From: Bacteroidota bacterium
GTDB taxonomy: Bacteria > Bacteroidota > Bacteroidia > Flavobacteriales > Flavobacteriaceae
Direction: 5' to 3'
DNA length: 5,526 bases
Assembly: GCA_947468985.1 (NCBI GenBank)
Contig: CANINJ010000138.1
Coordinates: 1-5,526, forward strand
Below, one piece after another: positions 1-5,153 of the stretch; position 1 is the first letter of the stretch, and every line of letters starts with the position of its first letter. Both the position numbers and the translations under genes were made by a program. The notes beneath the pieces are model-generated. The model had not been told where the DNA came from. It searched no databases and worked only from the letters and a program-made list of their open reading frames with translations.

Positions 1-110
1 AAAAGAAAAAAGACAGCTAATCCTGCAAGACCATAAAAAAAGATTTTCCAAAATTTCTTTTTGTAGTATTCGATGTCTTTAACTTGAGCGTTATTTTTTT
101 TAACTGCCAT
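1..110 (-). CDS. Probable class A penicillin-binding protein (PBP1A-like), N-terminal fragment
   Basis: Only the first 36 codons are present; the gene continues off the left edge. The ATG lies at 110-108 and the visible protein starts MAVKKNNAQVKDIEYY, followed by a basic KKKFWK stretch and a hydrophobic segment (about residues 23-36, with FFYGLAGLAVFF) that looks like a single signal anchor. A short Lys-rich cytoplasmic head followed at once by a membrane anchor is the usual start of flavobacterial bifunctional transglycosylase/transpeptidase proteins, which polymerise and cross-link peptidoglycan on the periplasmic side. No catalytic residue is visible, so the assignment rests on N-terminal resemblance recalled from the family and on its position after gldH. 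It starts 4 bp after the gldH stop, so the two are surely co-transcribed. Another single-pass membrane protein remains possible. Confidence 0.65.
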   Translation of the reverse strand, partial: MAVKKNNAQVKDIEYYKKKFWKIFFYGLAGLAVFFL

Positions 111-114
111 AATT

Positions 115-600
115 TTATTCTAATGATTCTATTCTAAAACCAACTTCTGTAATTCCTTCTAAATTTTCTACGCCAACGACTTTTCCCGTTTGACGCACGA
201 CCTGTTTGATGAGGACTTTATTGTTTTCCGAAGCTTTAAACTGAACTTTTTCTTTATAAATAAGTTTGCTTTCTTTTAAATCCGAGAAACCATCGCCAAG
301 CAAAGTTCCATCAACATCTGCCATTTGATATTCTAATGTATCTACTTTTGTGAGTCCGTTAGGTTGTTCCAATGAAACGATTAAAAACAAATTATTGAAT
401 TTATAGTCGTCGTTTGCACGTAAGTTTACATACAAATCATACTTTTTTAAAGTGTCTAATTTTGGAAGGTCAAAACTTACTTCTGTCTTTTTATTCCAAG
501 CGCTTCCAACCGATTTATATTCGTCAAAAACTCTCTTTTTATCACAAGAAATCAAGAGTCCGGCAATTAGAATAAAAAGAAAACTACTCTTTAGGCTCAT
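115..600 (-). CDS. gldH: Gliding motility lipoprotein GldH
   Basis: This 161-residue protein has a classic lipoprotein signal peptide: MSLK, a hydrophobic core (residues 6-17) and a lipobox L16-I17-S18-C19, so C19 should be lipidated and anchor the mature protein on a membrane facing the periplasm. After C19 comes DKKRVFDEYKSV, then a mainly beta region of about 140 residues, matching GldH of Flavobacterium in length and sequence character. In F. johnsoniae, GldH is one of the Gld proteins required for gliding and chitin use. It has no known catalytic motif and its exact role in the machinery is unclear. The start at 600 was chosen because it places the signal peptide at the N-terminus. The frame stays open upstream to 789, but that stretch only reads through the ricT tail in another frame and has no signal peptide of its own. 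The start overlaps the 3' end of ricT by 17 bp, which suggests translational coupling. The residues after C19 (D-K-K-R) do not resemble the acidic surface-export signal described for some Bacteroidota lipoproteins, so surface exposure is not predicted. Confidence 0.93.
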   Translation of the reverse strand: MSLKSSFLFILIAGLLISCDKKRVFDEYKSVGSAWNKKTEVSFDLPKLDTLKKYDLYVNLRANDDYKFNNLFLIVSLEQPNGLTKVDTLEYQMADVDGTLLGDGFSDLKESKLIYKEKVQFKASENNKVLIKQVVRQTGKVVGVENLEGITEVGFRIESLE

Positions 601-1870
601 TTTTAATAGCAGGTTTAATGATGTTTTCGTTAGGTCTGATTTTGTTTTCGTTAGGTCTAATTTTATTATCCCCCACTGGCTTTGCCTGTTGTTTTGGCTG
701 CGCTGGGCGATTATTGTTAGCAACGATTGCATTTTCTCCCGGACGTTTGTTATTTCTATTCGATTTTTTCTTTTTCTTAGGCTGATCAAATCGCGTTAAA
801 CTTTCTTGACCCATTGCATTATTGAAATCTTTTTCAGGTTCAGAAACGATTTCCAAAGCAAAATCTTCAAGCGATGAAACTTTGTTTTTCAACTTATTTT
901 CAGCAATAATTTCGTTAACCTGCTCAATTTTCAATACGTGCCAATTGGCGAAATTATTGGTATAAGCAAACCACATTAATCCTTTGAAAATATCTTGTTT
1001 TTGACAAACGGCATCCCCTTTTTCGGTCACTAATTTGGTGTCGAAATCTGGGAAACCTTGCAAAGCATCCATATAAGTATCCAATTCATAGTTCAGGCAA
1101 CACTTCAATTTTCCGCATTGACCAGCTAATTTTTGAGGATTTAATGACAATTGTTGGTACCGCGCAGCAGAAGTATTTACACTTCTAAAATCGGTTAGCC
1201 ATGTAGAACAACATAATTCTCTACCACAAGAACCAATTCCTCCCAAACGAGCGGCTTCTTGACGAAAACCTACTTGTTTCATTTCAACTCTAGTACTAAA
1301 TTCTTTAGCAAAATCTTTAATTAAAAGACGAAAGTCAATTCGTGCTTCAGCAGTATAATAAAAAGTTGCTTTTGAACCATCGCCTTGAAATTCAATATCA
1401 GAAATTTTCATTTCCAATTTTTGAGAAATAGCCAATTCACGGGCTCTTACCTTCATTGGCTCTTCTTTATCGCGAGCTGTTGACCAAATGTCAATGTCTC
1501 TTTGAGAAGCTTTTCTATAGATTTTTGGAACATCATTACTTGCGTGATTGACTCCTTTTTTCTTCATTTGGATTCTTACCAATTCGCCAGTTAATGTCAC
1601 AATTCCAACATCGTGTCCCGGAGAAGCTTCTGTGGCAACAATATCGCCAATGCTTAAAGTTAGTTTTTCGGTATTGCGGTAAAATTCCTTTCTTCCGTTC
1701 TTAAAACGTACCTCAACGCAGTCAAAAGGAGCTTCGCCATTTGGCAAACTCATATTAGAAAGCCAGTCGAAAACGGTTAATTTATTGCAGCTATCGGTGC
1801 CACAAGTCCCATTATTTTTACAACCCTTTGGCGCTCCGCCATCAGAAGTTGAACAACTTGTACATGCCAT
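584..1870 (-). CDS. ricT: RicT / YaaT-like PSP1-domain protein
   Basis: This 428-residue protein belongs to the RicT (YaaT, PSP1 C-terminal domain) family. In Bacillus subtilis RicT works with RicA and RicF as an Fe-S-containing complex that affects RNase Y-dependent mRNA processing, competence and sporulation. The core spans roughly residues 45-340. It carries the paired cysteine motifs of the family, GSCGRELCC (C215, C220, C221) and GQCGKLKCC (C252, C257, C258), which are the likely cluster ligands. Two additions make it much longer than B. subtilis RicT (about 275 residues): a Cys-rich head (C3, C6, C17, C23, C28) and a hydrophilic basic tail (about 363-428) with a KKKKK run and a repeated IRPNENK unit. 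The start at 1870 is the first ATG and includes the Cys-rich head. It heads an operon with gldH and the PBP gene, an association I recall for flavobacteria. No RicA or RicF partner is in the window, so a function outside the Bacillus complex is possible. Confidence 0.88.
   Translation of the reverse strand: MACTSCSTSDGGAPKGCKNNGTCGTDSCNKLTVFDWLSNMSLPNGEAPFDCVEVRFKNGRKEFYRNTEKLTLSIGDIVATEASPGHDVGIVTLTGELVRIQMKKKGVNHASNDVPKIYRKASQRDIDIWSTARDKEEPMKVRARELAISQKLEMKISDIEFQGDGSKATFYYTAEARIDFRLLIKDFAKEFSTRVEMKQVGFRQEAARLGGIGSCGRELCCSTWLTDFRSVNTSAARYQQLSLNPQKLAGQCGKLKCCLNYELDTYMDALQGFPDFDTKLVTEKGDAVCQKQDIFKGLMWFAYTNNFANWHVLKIEQVNEIIAENKLKNKVSSLEDFALEIVSEPEKDFNNAMGQESLTRFDQPKKKKKSNRNNKRPGENAIVANNNRPAQPKQQAKPVGDNKIRPNENKIRPNENIIKPAIKNEPKE
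623..664. repeat. 21-bp tandem repeat in the 3' end of ricT
   Basis: Two adjacent 21-bp copies (623-643 and 644-664) differ at one base. On the minus strand they encode the seven-residue unit IRPNENK in the basic tail of RicT, and a third diverged unit (IIKP) follows nearer the stop. The array lies 23-64 bp upstream of the gldH start, so changes in copy number would alter the RicT tail by seven residues without a frameshift and would change the leader of gldH. Confidence 0.9.
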
Positions 1871-1948
1871 AATTTATATGTAGTATTGTGATGAACACAA
1901 TTTAAGTTCTTAAACGATTAATGTGTAAAGATATTATTTTAATTTAAG

Positions 1949-1975
1949 GTTTAAAAGTTTAAAGTTTAAAGTTTT
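1949..1975. repeat. Degenerate GTTTAAA heptamer repeat
   Basis: GTTTAAA occurs at 1949-1955, 1957-1963 and 1964-1970, followed by a partial GTTTT at 1971-1975. It sits between the terminator of the trhO operon and the start of ricT. Short AT-rich tandem repeats of this sort are familiar to me in flavobacterial intergenic DNA; no function is known to me. It leaves little room for a ricT promoter matching the phylum consensus, and only a weak one (TATCTTTA, minus strand 1933-1926) can be found nearby. Confidence 0.7.
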
Positions 1976-1977
1976 CC

Positions 1978-2016
1978 AAAAATAGAAAAACGCTACTGCT
2001 TAAAATTGCAATAGCG
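1978..2016 (-). terminator. Intrinsic terminator of the trhO-trhP-ferredoxin operon
   Basis: On the minus strand, CGCTATTGC (2016-2008) pairs with GCAGTAGCG (1999-1991) to form a 9-bp stem with a single G-U wobble and an 8-nt loop (AATTTTAA). It is followed by TTTTTCTATTTTT (1990-1978). It begins about 34 nt after the ferredoxin stop and lies upstream of ricT, so it separates the two same-strand operons. The other strand gives a weaker version with a bulge before its T run, so the main direction is minus. Confidence 0.85.
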
Positions 2017-2049
2017 GTTTTTATTAATTTTTTTGAATTACGAATTTTA

Positions 2050-2280
2050 TTAGGTTTCCTTCACCGAAATTATCTTCACGGGACACGCTTTTACAGCCAA
2101 TTCGCAACTCTCAATAATCGTGTGATCATAAGATTTTAAAGTATAAAAACCTTTTGCATTTTTCGAATGAATTAAAACCGATTTTCCATCTTTTTTAGAC
2201 ATTTGAAACTGAACAGGTGCCATTTCCACACAATAATTGCAGCCAATACATTTGTCTCTTTGTAGCGTTACAATAACCAT
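2050..2280 (-). CDS. Small [4Fe-4S] ferredoxin
   Basis: This 76-residue soluble protein has C11-I-G-C14-N-Y-C17 near the start and C66-P near the end. These four cysteines are the expected ligands of one [4Fe-4S] cluster in the single-cluster ferredoxin fold known from Thermotoga and Desulfovibrio. A fifth cysteine, C59, corresponds to a position that in some such ferredoxins forms a disulfide with a cysteine just before the first Pro. Here that partner is replaced (VEMAP, A21), leaving C59 unpaired. Its ATG overlaps the trhP stop by one base (TAATG), so the two are translationally coupled and probably made in fixed proportion. In E. coli, the U32-type RNA hydroxylase pathway has been linked to the small ferredoxin YfhL (from memory). 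By analogy this protein is a good candidate for the electron donor to TrhP, but that is inference. It is the last gene of the operon, ahead of a terminator. Confidence 0.9.
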   Translation of the reverse strand: MVIVTLQRDKCIGCNYCVEMAPVQFQMSKKDGKSVLIHSKNAKGFYTLKSYDHTIIESCELAVKACPVKIISVKET

Positions 2281-3521
2281 TAGACTTCTACGATTTTATA
2301 TAATTTGTCGGACATTCTAATTCTGAACGGCAATTTAAAAGTGCAATTATCTCCTTTTGTTGCTAATTCTGAAACGACATCGTTGACGTACATTTCTTCG
2401 ATAATCATTTCTTGAGCGCCTGTATTTGGTCCTGTAACCAAAATTTTATCCCCTACTTTTATATCGTAGGCTTCAATTTTGAATTCTCCCACATTGGCTT
2501 TTGGAAAATAATGGGTTCCTTTTCCAACATACACTTTCTTTTGCGTTGCCATGGACCCCGAAACGTCGCTCCATTCGCCTAATTCCTGACCTAAATAATA
2601 ACCCGACCAAAACCCGCGATTGTAAACCGTGTTTAACGCTTCCATCCAAACGGAAATTTTCTCTTTCGAAAAATGGCCTTCATAATAACTGTCAATGGCT
2701 TCGCGATAGGTTTTTATTACCGTTGCCACATATTCTGGAGCGCGGCCACGACCTTCAATTTTCAATACTTGAATGCCAGAATCGATGACTTGATCTAAAA
2801 AATCAATCGTGCATAAATCCTTTGGCGACATTAAATATTCATTATCCACTTCAATTTCGAAACCTGTTTCTTGATCAATTACCGTATATTTTTTACGGCA
2901 ATTTTGTTTGCAAGCCCCACGATTTGCCGATGAATTATTCGAATGCAAACTCAAATAACATTTGCCAGAAACCGCCATACACAAAGCACCGTGACCAAAA
3001 ATTTCTATTTCTACTAATTTTCCGCTTGGACCTTTGATGTCTTCTTTGATAATTTGCTCCGTAATTTTTTTCACTTGACGCAAACTCAATTCCCGACTTA
3101 AAACCATCGTATCGGCAAATAAACTGTAGAATTTTATGGTTTCGATATTGGTAATATTCAGTTGGGTCGAAATATGAACTTCCATTCCAATTCCTCTAGC
3201 CATAGCAATTACAGCTTGATCGGAGGCAATTACCGCGGTGATATTTGCTTCTTTGGCTTTAGCTAATAATGTTTTGACAACCGATAAATCGTGATCGTAA
3301 ATTATGGTGTTTAAAGTCAAATAACTTCTCACGTTTTTGGTTTCACAGCGTTTAGCAATTTCTTGCAAATCATCCATAGTGAAATTCACGGAAGCCCGAG
3401 CGCGCATATTCAGTTGTTCGACACCAAAGTAAATGGAATCGGCACCATTATCTAATCCTGCTTGAAGCGACTCAAAGTTCCCAGCGGGAGCCATTAATTC
3501 TATTTTATTGTTTGTTTTCAT
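2280..3521 (-). CDS. trhP: U32-family tRNA U34 hydroxylase TrhP (YegQ-like)
   Basis: This 413-residue protein has the U32 'collagenase' fold signatures: IELMAPAGNFESL at residues 7-19, VLSRELSL at 140-147, EIFGHGALCMAVSGKC at 173-188 and LKIEGRGR at 253-260. These closely match E. coli TrhP (YegQ, about 453 residues). TrhP makes 5-hydroxyuridine at tRNA position 34 without O2, using prephenate as the hydroxyl source and an Fe-S cluster. Likely cluster ligands are C181, C188, C204 and either C208 or C237. The spacing C-x6-C and a third Cys about 16 residues on resembles the Fe-S-binding U32 proteins UbiU and UbiV. Residues 328-413 form the U32 C-terminal beta domain. It is cytoplasmic and has no signal peptide. 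Its ATG directly follows the trhO stop (TAAATG), and its own stop overlaps the ferredoxin start. Old annotations as 'peptidase U32' or 'collagenase-like protease' are probably misleading. Alternatives are other U32 RNA hydroxylases such as RlhA, but the pairing with trhO favours TrhP. Confidence 0.85.
   Translation of the reverse strand: MKTNNKIELMAPAGNFESLQAGLDNGADSIYFGVEQLNMRARASVNFTMDDLQEIAKRCETKNVRSYLTLNTIIYDHDLSVVKTLLAKAKEANITAVIASDQAVIAMARGIGMEVHISTQLNITNIETIKFYSLFADTMVLSRELSLRQVKKITEQIIKEDIKGPSGKLVEIEIFGHGALCMAVSGKCYLSLHSNNSSANRGACKQNCRKKYTVIDQETGFEIEVDNEYLMSPKDLCTIDFLDQVIDSGIQVLKIEGRGRAPEYVATVIKTYREAIDSYYEGHFSKEKISVWMEALNTVYNRGFWSGYYLGQELGEWSDVSGSMATQKKVYVGKGTHYFPKANVGEFKIEAYDIKVGDKILVTGPNTGAQEMIIEEMYVNDVVSELATKGDNCTFKLPFRIRMSDKLYKIVEV
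2283..2540 (-). repeat. C-terminal U32 domain of TrhP, paralogous to the TrhO tail
   Basis: These bases encode TrhP residues 328-413, running from KKVYVGKGTH to the stop. They align without gaps to TrhO residues 367-451 (3525-3779), with about 47 of 85 residues identical. Shared blocks include GKGTH, GDKIL, CTFK, PFRIR and SDKLYK. It corresponds to the beta-rich C-terminal domain normal for U32 proteins: E. coli YegQ has a recognisable equivalent containing VGEF and VGD motifs. Confidence 0.9.
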
Positions 3522-4877
3522 TTAGTCTAAAACTTTATATAACTTATCAGACAAACGAATTCTAAAAGGAACTTTGAAAGTACAGGTGTCACCGGCAATT
3601 GCTTTTTGGGCAGCATTTTCGTTGACAAACATTTCTGTAAGCAGCATTTGTTGTTCGCCAGTTGTACTGCCTTTGATAAGGATTTTATCGCCAATTTTGA
3701 TTTCATTTTCTTCAATTTCGAATTGAGCGATACTTGCTTTTGGATAAAAATGAGTTCCTTTTCCGATGAATATTTTCTTAATTTTTGGTGCTTTTGCAAC
3801 AACTGATTTTTTTTCATCAGCTACAAATACGCCATGACTTTCTATATTATTTTTGAACGTTAAAACGTCTGATTTTCCTTTTTTGAAGATTTTATTTCCG
3901 TTTTTTATGCCTCGGCGAACCGCTTTTTGTTCGTCTTCGGGAAGATGAATTATCGAAACACATTCGTCCGAACAACAGCCTTCCATTTTTGATTTGCAAG
4001 ATTCGCATTGGATAAAAAGCAAGTGACAACCTTCATTAGCACAATTGGTATGCACGTCGCAAGGAGCACCACATTGATGGCATTGCGAAACAATATCGTC
4101 GGTAATTCTTTCGCCCAAGCGGTGATCGAAAACAAAGTTTTTACCTATGAATTTACTTTCTAAACCTTCGACTTTTACCTGTCGTGTATATTCGATTATT
4201 CCGCCCTCGAGTTGATAGACATTTTCAAAACCTTTGTGTTTGAAATAAGCGCTGGCTTTTTCGCATCGAATGCCGCCGGTGCAATACATCAAGAGTTTTT
4301 TGTCTTGTTTGTGAGCCGAAAGTTGGTCTTCGATAATGGGCAAACTTTCTCTAAAAGTATCCACATCGGGTTTTATGGCGCTTGTAAAATGACCGATTTC
4401 CGATTCGTAATGATTTCTCATATCGACCACAATAGTATTTGGATCTTCGAGTAAATCGTTGAATTCCTTGGCTTTCAGGTGAATTCCGATATTGGTAACA
4501 TCGAATGTTTCATCAACTAAACCGTCGGCAACAATTTTGTCACGAACTTTTACGGTGAGTTTCAAAAATGAATGATCGTCCTGTTCTACGGCAATATTCA
4601 AGCGGATTCCTTTCATGAAATCATAGACTTCTATGGAATCTTTAAAGGCATAAAAATTATCGGCAGGTAAAGATAATTGAGCGTTGATGCCTTCATGGGC
4701 TACATAAATCCGACCTAAAACTTCGAGTTTATTCCAAGCAAGAAATAATTCGTTACGGAATTGTGTAGGATTTGAAATTTGCGCATAAGCATAGAAAGAC
4801 AACGTGAGTCGCTGTTTTCCGGCATCATCAATCATGATTGCTCGCTCTTCTGCGCTTAATGTGTTGTACAGTTGCAT
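3522..4877 (-). CDS. trhO: Rhodanese-type O2-dependent tRNA U34 hydroxylase TrhO, with extra C-terminal domain
   Basis: This 451-residue cytoplasmic protein resembles TrhO (YceA, UPF0176), which uses O2 to form 5-hydroxyuridine at wobble position 34 of tRNAs. Domains in order are an acylphosphatase-like N-terminal domain (about 22-115, with RIYVAHEGINAQLS at 56-69), a rhodanese domain (about 130-235) with the active loop C199-TGGIR and C205, and a Cys-rich, probably zinc-binding segment (C266, C269, C273, C279, C284, C291, C294, C301, C302, C306). E. coli TrhO stops soon after this, at about 350 residues. Here a low-complexity Lys-rich linker (about 325-366) leads to a further 85 residues that match the C-terminal domain of the adjacent TrhP. 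The start at 4877 gives MQLYNTLSAEERA, typical of Bacteroidota members. It is the first gene of the operon, about 28-30 nt downstream of a plausible transcription start. The core function is secure by family; the role of the added domain is unknown. Confidence 0.93.
   Translation of the reverse strand: MQLYNTLSAEERAIMIDDAGKQRLTLSFYAYAQISNPTQFRNELFLAWNKLEVLGRIYVAHEGINAQLSLPADNFYAFKDSIEVYDFMKGIRLNIAVEQDDHSFLKLTVKVRDKIVADGLVDETFDVTNIGIHLKAKEFNDLLEDPNTIVVDMRNHYESEIGHFTSAIKPDVDTFRESLPIIEDQLSAHKQDKKLLMYCTGGIRCEKASAYFKHKGFENVYQLEGGIIEYTRQVKVEGLESKFIGKNFVFDHRLGERITDDIVSQCHQCGAPCDVHTNCANEGCHLLFIQCESCKSKMEGCCSDECVSIIHLPEDEQKAVRRGIKNGNKIFKKGKSDVLTFKNNIESHGVFVADEKKSVVAKAPKIKKIFIGKGTHFYPKASIAQFEIEENEIKIGDKILIKGSTTGEQQMLLTEMFVNENAAQKAIAGDTCTFKVPFRIRLSDKLYKVLD
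3525..3779 (-). repeat. C-terminal U32-like domain fused to TrhO
   Basis: These bases encode TrhO residues 367-451, from KKIFIGKGTH to KLYKVLD. The segment is the partner of the TrhP domain at 2283-2540, gap-free and about 55% identical at protein level. The domain is normal in U32 proteins but absent from E. coli TrhO, so the inferred direction is from a TrhP-like gene into TrhO. The DNA copies have diverged clearly, so this is not a recent duplication. Confidence 0.88.
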
Positions 4878-4903
4878 GCTATAAACAGTTTAAGTTGAGA
4901 AAA

Positions 4904-4919
4904 TATTTTTGCAAAAATA
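4904..4919. promoter_or_regulatory. 16-bp perfect palindrome overlapping the trhO -7 element
   Basis: TATTTTTGCAAAAATA is identical to its reverse complement. Read on the minus strand, its first half is the proposed -7 element of the trhO promoter. Read on the plus strand, it offers the same TATTTTTG, but no TTTG lies at the right distance upstream on that strand. It could be a repressor site covering the promoter, or a chance result of the AT-rich -7 sequence. Confidence 0.45.
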
Positions 4920-4943
4920 GGGAAAAAGAGGCAAAGGTGCAAA
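4912..4943 (-). promoter_or_regulatory. Candidate Bacteroidota-type promoter for the trhO operon
   Basis: On the minus strand, TTTG (4943-4940), a 20-base spacer and TATTTTTG (4919-4912) match the phylum consensus TTTG-N19/21-TAnnTTTG at every specified position. A transcript starting just downstream would have a leader of roughly 28 nt before the trhO ATG. The -33 TTTG lies inside the 8-bp repeat array. A second TTTG at 4935-4932 leaves only 12 bases and is too close. Confidence 0.65.
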
Positions 4944-4978
4944 GAGACAAAGGTTTAAAGGCGCAAAGGTTCAGAGGT
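4931..4978. repeat. Degenerate 8-bp tandem repeat (consensus GCAAAGGT)
   Basis: Six consecutive octamers are visible: GCAAAGGT (4931), GCAAAGAG (4939), ACAAAGGT (4947), TTAAAGGC (4955), GCAAAGGT (4963) and TCAGAGGT (4971). Weaker copies may flank them on both sides. On the minus strand each good unit supplies a CTTTG. The array lies between the divergent trhO operon and the signalling gene, and carries the -33 element of the trhO promoter. Similar CAAAGG-type arrays are common between genes in flavobacteria, as I recall. Confidence 0.85.
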
Positions 4979-5153
4979 AGAAAAAAGGTGAGTAATTAAA
5001 ACATGATTTGGAATAACAGCTGGAAGCAGGTCCAAAAAAAACTATAAACGACACTTTAACTGATTTTTTGATGTGAATTTCTTATTTTTTATGAAACGTG
5101 ATTTCAAAGTTTTAACTTTCAGCAACATAGTATGAAATTTAAATAGTTGCAGT

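Noticed and set aside
601..789. A 63-codon upstream extension of gldH in the same frame
   Set aside because: It only reads through the low-complexity 3' end of ricT in another frame. The lipoprotein signal peptide starts at the ATG at 600, which must be the N-terminus for the lipobox to work.
452..799. Plus-strand open frame opposite gldH and the ricT tail
   Set aside because: It lies entirely antisense to two well-supported genes, is rich in Phe/Leu/Arg from reverse-strand codons, and resembles no family I know.
1926..1957. Promoter for ricT with TATCTTTA (1933-1926) as -7
   Set aside because: The -7 has one mismatch and the -33 position holds TTTT rather than TTTG in a very AT-rich stretch, so chance is likely. 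It is noted as the best available but not called.
1977..1984. TATTTTTG on the minus strand as a ricT -7 element
   Set aside because: It falls within the T-rich tail of the terminator and has no TTTG at the right distance upstream.
2501..3037. Two plus-strand open frames opposite trhP
   Set aside because: Both are antisense shadows of a gene with clear family motifs; neither shows domain features or a plausible promoter.
3527..3817. Minus-strand 96-codon frame within the trhO 3' end
   Set aside because: It is an alternative frame of the conserved TrhO tail, whose reading frame is confirmed by the match to the TrhP tail.
4904..4911. Plus-strand TATTTTTG as the promoter of the sensor gene
   Set aside because: No TTTG lies 19-21 bases upstream on that strand, and the leader would be about 240 nt.
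4931..4978. CRISPR array
   Set aside because: The units are 8 bp, contiguous and degenerate, with no spacers.
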